Of a DNA stretch of 15,332 bases, positions 7,105 through 13,619 are shown piece after piece; within the stretch, counting starts at the first letter, position 1, and each line of letters opens with the position of its first letter. Source of the DNA: Candidatus Firestoneibacteriota bacterium (lineage in GTDB: Bacteria; JACRDZ01). Under the pieces are notes generated by a model. That model saw nothing but the letters and a program-made list of their open reading frames with translations, ran no database searches and had not been told where the DNA came from. The stretch is from positions 1-15,332 of the forward strand of contig JACRDZ010000177.1 of assembly GCA_016212735.1 (NCBI GenBank), written 5' to 3'. The translations under genes were made by a program, and so were the position numbers.

Positions 7105-7962
7105 CTAACTTGTTAAAGAATACTTATTTTCAAAATAACTGCCAAACGCATGTACATAAATTTTATATTTTCTACCAAATACTCTGGCTTTTTCATCAAT
7201 ACTATTTTTTATCTCTTTCCATATATTATCGTAAAATCTTTTATCTTCTAACATTTTTCTGTAATTACTTGAAATAACAGGATTTATTTCATTAATTTTA
7301 TTTATTATTTCATTAATATTTTTTAATCTGAAATTAAGACATTCAAACTCAATATACTGAGCTTTATCAAATTCTAAAAAAATATTCTCAAAATCAGATA
7401 TCCACGGAAGTATGGGTGAAAAATAGGGAACAATAGGTATGCCCGCATCCAGAAGTGTATTTATTGCATTAATTCTTAAGTTAAATTGAGGGCTTTCAGG
7501 TTCCATGCTAATTTTATATTTTTTTTCAAATTTATTTATTGTAAAGTAAATCTTCTTACAATAGCCCTTTTCTAAAATATTCAGATAATTCAAAATAAAT
7601 GGAGACCGTGTAAGTATTATATAATTTACTTTGTGTTTATTTAATATTTCAAGTATTTTTTTTGTAATTAAATATTTATTTTCTATTGGTTGAAAACATT
7701 CTGTAGTCGACCCGAGCAGAACTGTTTCAGGTTTTTTATCCTGCAATTCTTTTTCCAGCAGCTCAGGTGCGTTTATTCTTATATCAAGATATTCACCCCA
7801 TGGCCTATTTTTTTTACATGCAGCTGTGCTGGACCTTGCATAACAATACAGACAGGAGAATTCACATCCTGAATAAGGATTAATCACATATTCACCCAGG
7901 TCAATAGATGTAGGATTTAAAATTCTATTAATTTCAACTTCATTAATTTGTGTTTTGCTCAT
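7105..7962 (-). CDS. Radical-SAM protein, SPL/DNA photolyase-like (COG1533 type)
   Basis: A 285-residue enzyme with the radical-SAM cluster motif C33-x3-C37-x2-C40 (GCEFSCLYCYAR), which binds the 4Fe-4S cluster that cleaves S-adenosylmethionine. The opening INPYSGCEFSCLYCYAR and the later LLGSTTECFQPIE (82-94), ILTRSPFI (115-122) and PYFSPILPWISD (178-189) are the layout of the SplB-related 'DNA repair photolyase' family. Most members have no proven substrate, and a true spore photoproduct lyase would normally be longer, so I do not call it SplB. Its ATG follows the stop of the upstream fragment after three bases, so it was probably co-transcribed and translationally linked with the B12-radical-SAM gene that is now broken. 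No strong ribosome binding site is visible (GAAAAGAA only). Confidence 0.88.
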   Translation of the reverse strand: MSKTQINEVEINRILNPTSIDLGEYVINPYSGCEFSCLYCYARSSTAACKKNRPWGEYLDIRINAPELLEKELQDKKPETVLLGSTTECFQPIENKYLITKKILEILNKHKVNYIILTRSPFILNYLNILEKGYCKKIYFTINKFEKKYKISMEPESPQFNLRINAINTLLDAGIPIVPYFSPILPWISDFENIFLEFDKAQYIEFECLNFRLKNINEIINKINEINPVISSNYRKMLEDKRFYDNIWKEIKNSIDEKARVFGRKYKIYVHAFGSYFENKYSLTS

Positions 7963-7965
7963 TAT

Positions 7966-8436
7966 TTAGTTCTTTTCAATTAAATTTCCCAGAAAAGCAT
8001 TTGTATATTTGAAATTATTTTTTTTAATCTCGTTTATAAAAATATTCATTTTTTCCAATGAAACTGAATTAATTTTGTAATCATTGGATTTAAGAGTATT
8101 TGTTCCGTCATAATATGTAAATGGATTAATTTGTTCTATTTTAGGGATTAGATTTTTATTATTAATAACGAAATCCAGACTTTCTTTAAAATCTTCATCA
8201 GTTTCTCCTGGATATCCTGTAATTAAGCTGATACCAAAAAATAAACCAGTATCATTCAGCTTTTGAAAAAAAATCTGTGCTTCTTCTTTTGTAAATCCTT
8301 TATTCATGTGTTTTAGTGTATTATTACATCCGGATTCCAATCCTATAAATAAGTTGTAACATCCGCTTTTTTTTATTTTATCGAATATATTTCTATCCAT
8401 ATCATTCCGTACAGCTATTTGTGCTTCCCAATTACA
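7966..8436 (-). pseudogene. C-terminal fragment of a B12-binding-type radical-SAM gene
   Basis: This is the back half of a radical-SAM protein. From the first ATG (8400) it encodes 144 residues (MDRNIFDKIKKSGCYNLFIG, then LESG and ITGYPGETDEDF), the downstream strands of the SAM barrel. The frame stays open above the ATG to a TGA at 8437-8439, and those codons also read as conserved protein (WEAQIAVRND before MDRN), so the ATG is an internal methionine, not a true start. The CxxxCxxC cluster motif is absent from this fragment and from its partner upstream. The fragment could be translated but could not be a functional radical-SAM enzyme by itself. A sequencing or assembly error is the main alternative. 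Confidence 0.8.
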
Positions 8437-8714
8437 TCATATTGCAGCATCTTATTAATAGTATTATCAAACTGAGAAGGATAGTCTTGTTGTATTACAG
8501 AAATGATATTTTCCTCTAAAGATTTATTGCAGCTTATAAGCCATGATTTTTTTAATTTACTATGTGCTAAATTATAGTAGTAATTATTTAAATCCAATAT
8601 ATCAACATAAATACCTTTGTTTCTAAGATAGCTTTCTAAATAAGCAATACCAAGAGGAGGCATTTTTGGCCAAAATATTGGAAGAATACATAGTAATACT
8701 TTATTATAGAACAT
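8415..8714 (-). pseudogene. N-terminal fragment of the same B12-binding-type radical-SAM gene
   Basis: Ninety-nine residues that begin like a B12-binding radical-SAM protein: KVLLCILPIFWPKMPPLGIA (5-24), then YLESYLRNKGIYVDILDLNN (25-44), the start of the cobalamin-binding-type Rossmann domain. The DxHxxG cobalamin motif is not present, which is common in this superfamily. The frame runs through YDVIG (92-96) and then enters KHK and a TAG stop within the first codons of the C-terminal fragment's reading frame. The two fragments overlap in different frames at 8415-8436. Normal members have several hundred residues between these points, so the middle, with the iron-sulfur motif, is missing. The ATG at 8714 has GGA nine bases upstream. 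Confidence 0.8.
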
Positions 8715-8932
8715 ATCTATTTATCCAAAAACAATAATATGATGAAAAATGGGGATTATTTATTCTGATTTTAATAAAATTATTATAACATATTTATATA
8801 TCTATTACATTAATATTTTAATATTAATATTTTTCTGTTACGTTATTTATTTTAATATAAATAATTATGAAAAATATACCGAAAATATTATATTAAAAAA
8901 TATCTATTAAAAAATTTTATTGCTATTTTAAA
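8715..8932. other. Divergent intergenic region
   Basis: This 218-base, nearly pure AT stretch separates the radical-SAM operon from the transglycosylase gene. It holds the extended -10 site for the former and tandem ATTAATATT-like repeats at about 8810-8832. I cannot single out a convincing plus-strand promoter in it. Confidence 0.4.
8782..8790 (-). promoter_or_regulatory. Extended -10 promoter of the radical-SAM operon
   Basis: On the minus strand TGTTATAAT gives an extended -10 (TG, one base, then TATAAT at 8782-8787). No good -35 is visible, which the extended -10 type can tolerate. The predicted leader is about 60 bases. Confidence 0.45.
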
Positions 8933-9832
8933 ATGAAACGGACTTATATGAAAAATTTTTGCTGTGTTTTAACACTATTTATTTTTTATATTTTTTTTAT
9001 AAATATTGTAAATGCGAAAGATGCAAATTATGAAATTCTTGTAAAAAGACTGTCTGATGATGGTTTTGATTCATCATTTATAGAAAATTTATATAACAAC
9101 AACGAAGCAGTATTTATGCCAAATTTAATTGTTATAAATGTAAAAAAAGATGAGGAACGAATTGATTATAAACAGTATTCCAGTGATTCTATGATAATAA
9201 AAAGTAAAGACTATTTTATTGAATATAAAAAATTCCTTAAGGAAATACAAAAGGAGTTCGGGATTAAGCCCGAATTTATAGTAACAATTCTTTTAGTAGA
9301 GACAAGATTGGGGACATATTTAGGTAAACATAAAGTTATAAATGTATTATCAAGTCTTTCTGTTTCAAATAAAAAAGACGCAATTGATGATATTTATAAA
9401 AAATATATTGAAGATAAATTCCTCAATGAAAATCAGAAGCTTTCAATAGACGAAGTTGCAATAAGAGTTAAAAAAAGATCCGACTGGGCTTATAAAGAAT
9501 TAAAAATATTTCTAAAATATGTTTTAGAACAAAATCTTAATCCATATGAAATAAATGGATCTTTATCAGGAGCTTTTGGATTCGCTCAATTTATACCTTC
9601 TGCTGTTATTTATTATGGTAAGGACGGAGATAAAGATGGGAATATTGATATGTTTAATCATTATGATGCCATTGCAAGTATTGCCAATTACTTAAAAGGA
9701 AATGGGTGGATAGAGGAAGATATTCCTGAAAATAAAATAAAATCAGTTATCGAAACTTATAATCATAGTATTTACTATGTAAATGGAGTTTATGAAAGTG
9801 CAATTAAGCTTAAACAAAAATTGGATAATTAA
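8933..9832 (+). CDS. MltB-type lytic murein transglycosylase
   Basis: A 299-residue exported enzyme of the SLT_2/MltB family, which cleaves the MurNAc-GlcNAc bond of peptidoglycan to leave 1,6-anhydro ends. A signal peptide covers residues 1-28 (cleavage near VNA); it lacks a lipobox, so the protein looks soluble rather than lipid-anchored as in E. coli MltB. Residues 98-150 carry the catalytic segment VETRLGT with Glu123. GAFGFAQFIPS is at 213-223 and the closing NHYDAIASIANYLKGNGW at 242-259. DGDKDGNID (231-239) matches the calcium-binding EF-hand loop known in the E. coli MltB fragment Slt35. No clear ribosome binding site precedes the ATG at 8933, and an in-frame ATG at 8948 is an alternative. 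It is a single gene that converges on the release-factor-like gene with a 26-base gap. Confidence 0.92.
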   Translation: MKRTYMKNFCCVLTLFIFYIFFINIVNAKDANYEILVKRLSDDGFDSSFIENLYNNNEAVFMPNLIVINVKKDEERIDYKQYSSDSMIIKSKDYFIEYKKFLKEIQKEFGIKPEFIVTILLVETRLGTYLGKHKVINVLSSLSVSNKKDAIDDIYKKYIEDKFLNENQKLSIDEVAIRVKKRSDWAYKELKIFLKYVLEQNLNPYEINGSLSGAFGFAQFIPSAVIYYGKDGDKDGNIDMFNHYDAIASIANYLKGNGWIEEDIPENKIKSVIETYNHSIYYVNGVYESAIKLKQKLDN

Positions 9833-9858
9833 TTAAAGGTGTGTTGTAATCTTTTTTA

Positions 9859-10251
9859 TTATTCTATATGCAAATGCAATAAATATTTTTTTCTTAATTC
9901 TTTTTTAGCAGATATAATTTTTTTATTTTTTAACATTTCTTCTTTGGCCTTTTTTGATTTTTTCCTTTTCTGCCGTTTAAGTTTTTCGATTAATTGCTGT
10001 TTTTCTTTTTTTTCATTAAATAATCTATTTTCTATTTTTTTTATCAGAAGACGCTTTGCAATTATTCTATTTAAACTCTGTTTTCGTTCTTCCTGCACTT
10101 TTACTTTAATTCCAGTAGGTATATGTTCAAGGAATACACATGTTGAAGTTTTATTCACATTCTGCCCTCCTTTGCCCTGAGAACAAATAAATTTTTCAAC
10201 AATATCCTTTTCCATAATTCCCAGTTCTTCCATTTGTTTCTTGATTAACAT
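9859..10251 (-). CDS. Small GGQ release-factor-like protein (ribosome rescue type)
   Basis: A 130-residue protein containing only the catalytic RF-1 domain. SQGKGGQNVNKTST (24-37) carries the GGQ motif (28-30) that triggers hydrolysis of peptidyl-tRNA in the ribosome, and is followed by HIPTGIKVKVQEERKQSLNR, the domain's other signature. There is no codon-recognition domain. The C-terminal third is very basic (runs of Lys and Arg, 82-125), like the tail that ArfB/YaeJ threads into the empty mRNA channel of stalled ribosomes. ArfB or a C12orf65/MTRFR-type peptidyl-tRNA hydrolase is therefore the likely role, though the subfamily is not fixed by this sequence. The start has AGGA seven bases upstream. 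It lies 27 bases behind the membrane-protein gene and is probably co-transcribed with it. Confidence 0.88.
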   Translation of the reverse strand: MLIKKQMEELGIMEKDIVEKFICSQGKGGQNVNKTSTCVFLEHIPTGIKVKVQEERKQSLNRIIAKRLLIKKIENRLFNEKKEKQQLIEKLKRQKRKKSKKAKEEMLKNKKIISAKKELRKKYLLHLHIE

Positions 10252-10278
10252 ATATATTCCTCGAAGAATAATATCTTC

Positions 10279-10800
10279 CTAAATTGTTTTTACTGCACTT
10301 CCTGGACAAACCTTTCTCATAACACAAAAACCACATCCTTTTTTTCTTATAGGAAAAGTCACAATATTAAGAATTATATAAATAAATAAGACAGACCAGT
10401 ATATCCATGAAAATTTATTAAAAAAACCTGATATAATTGATATCACTAAAATAAGCGGTGGTGGTACAATATAAAATAAAGACAGTTTCATTCCAGTATC
10501 CGGATTCCCACTGTTCTGTTTAAACAAAGCTCGCGATAATTTACCCCACCCAAGATGACATAATTTGTCATAATAATAACAACCACTGCAATTGTGTTTT
10601 TTTAATAAAATTTGTATTATCAGAACTGATATTATCCAGATAATTGTAAGCAATGGAAATCCATTAAAAATCAATATTGGCCAGAGTAAATAACCTGCCA
10701 ATATCCATATTGATAAATAAAGCAGATTCTCAGATATAATCCAGTATAAAGGGAAAGATTCTTTTCCATTGGTAATACCATTTTCATAGCATTTATACAT
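10279..10800 (-). CDS. Four-helix membrane protein with two cysteine clusters
   Basis: A 173-residue integral membrane protein of a family I cannot name. Hydrophobic segments lie at about 25-43, 48-66, 106-125 and 131-150. A cysteine cluster follows the second helix (C71-x2-C74-x6-C81, NCSGCYYYDKLCHLGWG) and another follows the fourth (C156-x2-C159-x5-C165, GCGFCVMRKVCPGS), so both clusters should lie on the same membrane face, where six cysteines could bind a metal or iron-sulfur cluster or form disulfides. Cys4 sits in the short N terminus (MYKCYENGITNGKESFPLYW). Its start is supported by AAAGGA about eight bases upstream and by a strong promoter with a palindrome. The next gene in the unit is the GGQ protein. 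A redox or metal role is inference. Confidence 0.78.
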   Translation of the reverse strand: MYKCYENGITNGKESFPLYWIISENLLYLSIWILAGYLLWPILIFNGFPLLTIIWIISVLIIQILLKKHNCSGCYYYDKLCHLGWGKLSRALFKQNSGNPDTGMKLSLFYIVPPPLILVISIISGFFNKFSWIYWSVLFIYIILNIVTFPIRKKGCGFCVMRKVCPGSAVKTI

Positions 10801-10844
10801 ATATAGTTCCTTTTTCTGATGTTAAAATAGTTTCTCTACCAATA

Positions 10845-10873
10845 ATTATAGTTTCTGTTTCTGATATTGTAAA
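10845..10873 (-). promoter_or_regulatory. Strong promoter of the membrane-protein/GGQ unit
   Basis: On the minus strand TTTACA (10868-10873) and a perfect TATAAT (10845-10850) are separated by 17 bases, the best sigma70-like match in the window. The leader to the ATG at 10800 is about 39 bases. Confidence 0.65.
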
Positions 10874-10880
10874 ACAATAT
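10864..10880. promoter_or_regulatory. Palindrome overlapping the -35 box, possible operator
   Basis: ATATTGT (10864-10870) and ACAATAT (10874-10880) form a perfect 7-bp dyad around AAA and cover the whole -35 box. Its size suits a dimeric repressor site. It has no T-run next to it on the minus strand, so it is a weaker fit to a terminator of the upstream gene. Confidence 0.45.
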
Positions 10881-10881
10881 T

Positions 10882-10922
10882 TTATTTATGGATACAGTTT
10901 TTTCGTAAACTTATTTATGGAT
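10882..10922. repeat. Direct repeat upstream of the -35 box
   Basis: TTATTTATGGAT occurs twice, at 10882-10893 and 10911-10922, 29 bases apart, just upstream (minus-strand sense) of the promoter and palindrome. It could be a paired activator site, or chance in an AT-rich region. Confidence 0.35.
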
Positions 10923-10934
10923 TGGTATATAAAA

Positions 10935-11408
10935 TCACATTCCATCTGCAAAAGTCAGGATCATTAAAGGTGGTTCATGTGTATTGAGGTTTTTAAAAAG
11001 AAGATTTATTACTTCTTCAAATGCTTTATTAAAATTGAAATCTTTGACTTCAACTGATAATACAATCTCATTATTCCCAATACAAACAATTGAATAACTA
11101 CCATTACTTTCAGGTGTTATATTAATTTCAATATATAAATCTGCATCTTTTGATGTTTTAACTGTTCTCATAGACAGTGTACTGATTAATTTATCTGAAA
11201 TTATTTGTTTTAATTGATTTGCAGTTTTCAAACAGAAATTGAAGTCAGGTCTATTGACATCTTCAACTTTTGATATTCTGTCTAATCTATTATCAATAAA
11301 AAAAGAATAATCCTGCCAGGAGTCAAGATAATCTGCATTTATTTTTCTTGTGATAAAAATTAGAGTAAATAATATTATTGTGAATAAAAAAACTTTTCTA
11401 CTTTCCAT
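10935..11408 (-). CDS. Small exported protein of unknown function
   Basis: A 157-residue protein I do not recognise. Residues 1-25 form a signal peptide (MESRKVFLF, then a hydrophobic core ending KINA), so the mature part, from DYLDSWQDYSFF, should be periplasmic or secreted; there is no lipobox. The mature domain is small and mixed alpha/beta: a helix with CLKTANQLKQIISDKL (57-72), a strand pair including ADLYIEINITPE, and a final helix KAFEEVINLLFKNL (131-144). The pattern of a helix plus 'DADLYIEI' strand resembles small envelope proteins of the LptE/DUF4136 sort, but that is only an impression. AAGGA lies six bases before the ATG. It follows the dCMP deaminase gene after 55 bases, with a possible promoter of its own in between. 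Confidence 0.7.
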   Translation of the reverse strand: MESRKVFLFTIILFTLIFITRKINADYLDSWQDYSFFIDNRLDRISKVEDVNRPDFNFCLKTANQLKQIISDKLISTLSMRTVKTSKDADLYIEINITPESNGSYSIVCIGNNEIVLSVEVKDFNFNKAFEEVINLLFKNLNTHEPPLMILTFADGM

Positions 11409-11429
11409 CTTAATTCCTTAAATCTACTT

Positions 11430-11458
11430 TTTATATACTTAATCGGATAATTAAACAA
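11430..11458 (-). promoter_or_regulatory. Possible promoter of the small exported protein gene
   Basis: On the minus strand TTGTTT (11453-11458) and TATAAA (11430-11435) are separated by 17 bases in the gap after the dCMP deaminase gene. The -35 is a weak match, so read-through from the upstream operon is equally possible. Confidence 0.35.
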
Positions 11459-11463
11459 ATACT

Positions 11464-12021
11464 TTACTTTATTTTTTGTTTTTCCTTATAATTTGTCTCA
11501 TACTTAATAACATCCTGAGTCATATCTTTTTTCTTCCATTCATAAACCCAGTCTGAAATTCTAAATGTTTTTATCAAACCGTCCTTCATAAAACAAACAA
11601 CTTCTTTAAGCCCTGAATTTATAACCATTTTTTTGCAAATAAAACAGGGGACAGCATCTATCAATTGAGGAATATCAACATTATATTTTCTAATCCCATA
11701 TATATAGAGAGTTCCATCAAGAACAGAAACCCCGGCTCTTGCTGCATTAATTATAGCATTTTGTTCAGCATGTACAGATCTGCATAATTCATATCTTTGC
11801 CCGGAGGGAATTCCCATTGCTCTTCTTAAACATTCACCATATTCCAGACAATCCTTTGTTTTTCTCGGTGCTCCAACGTAACCAGTAGCAATTATCTGAT
11901 CTTCTTTTACTATAATCGCACCTATATTTACCATACGGCAATTGCTTCTTGCAGCAACTTCTTTTGCAATATTCATATAATATTCTATTTTTGAAGGTCT
12001 TTTTATTTTTTTATCCGGCAT
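11464..12021 (-). CDS. Deoxycytidylate (dCMP) deaminase family protein
   Basis: A 185-residue zinc-dependent cytidine-deaminase-fold enzyme of the dCMP deaminase/ComEB type, which would convert dCMP to dUMP, the precursor of dTMP. The zinc site is complete: His84 and catalytic Glu86 in HAEQNAI, then Cys126 and Cys129 in PCFICKKMVINSG. The substrate-side segment GYVGAPR (47-53) and the cysteine-containing KDCLEYGECLRR (57-68) followed by C80 are also typical of this family. The C-terminal 25 residues are charged and probably unstructured. Its ATG lies 19 bases inside the end of the kinase gene, with a strong GGAGG seven bases upstream, so translation is likely coupled. Substrate specificity is inferred from the family and not from a tested residue. 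Confidence 0.92.
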   Translation of the reverse strand: MPDKKIKRPSKIEYYMNIAKEVAARSNCRMVNIGAIIVKEDQIIATGYVGAPRKTKDCLEYGECLRRAMGIPSGQRYELCRSVHAEQNAIINAARAGVSVLDGTLYIYGIRKYNVDIPQLIDAVPCFICKKMVINSGLKEVVCFMKDGLIKTFRISDWVYEWKKKDMTQDVIKYETNYKEKQKIK

Positions 12022-12554
12022 AATATATCCTCCACTTTTTTATTTAAATCATCAATACTGCCTGAATTATAAATTTTAAAATCAGCAAGATCAATACATA
12101 CTTTCAGATTCTGCTTGCCAGGGTCGTTTGATGTCATTTCTCTTTCTTCATCTGCAACAAATGTTTCAAAAGTAATACTGTCTGTGGCACTCTTTCTTGC
12201 AGTAATTCTGTTATAACGTGTCTTTTTATCAGCATCAACTGCAATTAGAAAAAACTCATCTTTACCTCTCAAAGCATCAACTTCACCTTTTGTTCGTATA
12301 CTCTCAATAATACAATTACCGCCTTTCTGTTTTGCTTCCTTATACAATTCTTCAACAATATAGCTTGGTGTATGTTTAGCTCTTAACTCATTACCAACAG
12401 TAACCATGCTGTCTCTGTTAACAGTCATTCCTCTTTTTTCAATAATTTTAATTAAATAATCCCTGACAGAATAATGTTTAAATTCTTTCTTCATTAAATA
12501 ATCAACAATAGTAGTTTTTCCAGCACCTAATGTACCGGTAATCCCAATAATCAT
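12003..12554 (-). CDS. P-loop nucleotide kinase, UPF0200 / dephospho-CoA kinase-like
   Basis: A 183-residue kinase-fold protein. A Walker A motif at 7-15 (GTLGAGKTT) is followed by YSVRDYL (28-34), NRDSMVTVGNELRAKH (46-61), IIESIRTKGEVDALR (82-96), AVDADKKTRYNR (105-116) and SNDPGKQNLKVCIDLADFKI (142-161). This order is what I recall for UPF0200-type proteins, best known from archaea, and it resembles dephospho-CoA kinases and deoxynucleotide monophosphate kinases. The immediate partner is dCMP deaminase, which makes a dNMP kinase role attractive but unproven. GGAGGA lies about eight bases before the ATG. It overlaps the deaminase gene by 19 bases and follows the methyltransferase gene after 34 bases. 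Confidence 0.85.
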   Translation of the reverse strand: MIIGITGTLGAGKTTIVDYLMKKEFKHYSVRDYLIKIIEKRGMTVNRDSMVTVGNELRAKHTPSYIVEELYKEAKQKGGNCIIESIRTKGEVDALRGKDEFFLIAVDADKKTRYNRITARKSATDSITFETFVADEEREMTSNDPGKQNLKVCIDLADFKIYNSGSIDDLNKKVEDILCRIKK

Positions 12555-12588
12555 AACTCATTCCTCCAGAATATATTTGAAACAAAAA

Positions 12589-13452
12589 CTAATTTGTCTT
12601 TTGCCCTGCGACACAAATAGCTATACTTGTTGTTTGTACGCTTCCATCCTCTAAAACAAATTGTTCTGACGCTTCTGAAAAATCCTTCCAAAATTCAGTT
12701 TGTTTTTCTTTTGTTTGAGTGTCCAAAATAGAAATAATCGGAGCTGGAATATCATGCATATATTCTATGAGTTTTTCTTTCGAATCAAATTTAAAATTAA
12801 CTATTAAATCCTCTCTAATAATATTTGAAAAACCTGCTCTTTTCATTGCTTTTTCTATAATCCCGTCAGCCAGACCGTATAATGTTGGAGTTCCAGGTAA
12901 AGGTGGGGGTAATTGGAACTTCTTCTGAGCTAATTCCATTGCCAGACTAATTGGATTAATTTTTACTGGTTTATCCCAAACTGAAGTAGCAAATTTACTT
13001 TGAGGTTTTAAAACTTTATAAATATTTTCTAAAGCAGATGAAATATCAGGAAGAAACATTAATCCCCATCTGCAAATAATTGCATCAAAACTATTTTTTG
13101 GGAAATTCAATATTTCTGCATCCATTTCTTTAAAACTTATATTTTTAAGCCCAAGAGTTCCTGCTCTTTCTTCAGCAATTGCAAGCATTTGAGAAGATTG
13201 ATCTGTTGCAATAATAGTACCTTTTTTACCAACTTTGATAGCTGCACTAAACGCAGGTTCACCAACACCGGTAGCGATGTCTAATACTCTATATCCATCT
13301 TTTATTACAGCAAATTCAACTAATGTATCACTAACTTTCTGACTTGATTTCTCAAAAGTCTTCCACCACTTCTTCCAGCCTGCAGCAACACTATTCCATT
13401 GCTTCTGTTGAGATAATTTATACTGTTTGGGATCAAAATCTTTTGTACTCAT
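12589..13452 (-). CDS. Class I SAM-dependent methyltransferase (UbiE/Coq5-like)
   Basis: A 287-residue methyltransferase with the Rossmann fold. Motif I is VLDIATGVGEPAF (56-68), which binds S-adenosylmethionine; the acidic end of the second strand is Asp84 in IATDQSS; KEMDAEILNFP (108-118) and FDAIICRWGLMFLPDISSAL (122-141) follow, with KVLKPQSKFATSVWD (146-160) as the post-motif segment. The N-terminal helix rich in Trp and Gln (about 10-40) and the C-terminal lid at 190-260 fit quinone or small-molecule methyltransferases, but the substrate cannot be read from the sequence. AAGGAG lies seven bases before the ATG. It heads the kinase-dCMP deaminase operon and is divergent from the permease gene. 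Its link to deoxynucleotide metabolism is only positional. Confidence 0.9.
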   Translation of the reverse strand: MSTKDFDPKQYKLSQQKQWNSVAAGWKKWWKTFEKSSQKVSDTLVEFAVIKDGYRVLDIATGVGEPAFSAAIKVGKKGTIIATDQSSQMLAIAEERAGTLGLKNISFKEMDAEILNFPKNSFDAIICRWGLMFLPDISSALENIYKVLKPQSKFATSVWDKPVKINPISLAMELAQKKFQLPPPLPGTPTLYGLADGIIEKAMKRAGFSNIIREDLIVNFKFDSKEKLIEYMHDIPAPIISILDTQTKEKQTEFWKDFSEASEQFVLEDGSVQTTSIAICVAGQKTN

Positions 13453-13480
13453 CAGATACTCCTTCTATTTTTCTTTGTAT

Positions 13481-13507
13481 ATTATATGGAATATTTATAA
13501 TAGTCAA
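13481..13507 (-). promoter_or_regulatory. Promoter of the methyltransferase-kinase-deaminase operon
   Basis: On the minus strand TTGACT (13502-13507) and a perfect TATAAT (13481-13486) are separated by 15 bases, shorter than the usual 17, which may lower or regulate its strength. The leader to the ATG at 13452 is about 22 bases. Confidence 0.5.
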
Positions 13508-13559
13508 ACCAAAATTTCACTCAAATCCACATAACTCTAACTTTGTACTTAAAAATTTG

Positions 13560-13588
13560 TTGACTTTTTACATTTCCCATTATTAAAT
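13560..13588 (+). promoter_or_regulatory. Possible promoter of the permease gene
   Basis: TTGACT (13560-13565) and TTAAAT (13583-13588) are separated by 17 bases. The -10 is a poor match, and TATTAA two bases earlier is an alternative. The expected leader is about 25 bases. Confidence 0.4.
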
Positions 13589-13619
13589 AAGCATTTAATA
13601 TTTCTATATAGGGAAAAAT

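Noticed and set aside
7095..7277. Plus-strand open frames opposite the radical-SAM, LVIVD and methyltransferase genes
   Set aside because: Antisense frames stay open because the region is so AT-rich; they are rich in Phe, Tyr and Leu, lack ribosome sites and overlap clearly coding genes.
9839..10180. Plus-strand 113-codon frame opposite the GGQ gene
   Set aside because: It is the Phe/Cys-rich mirror of the Lys-rich GGQ protein, whose motif and ribosome site are clear.
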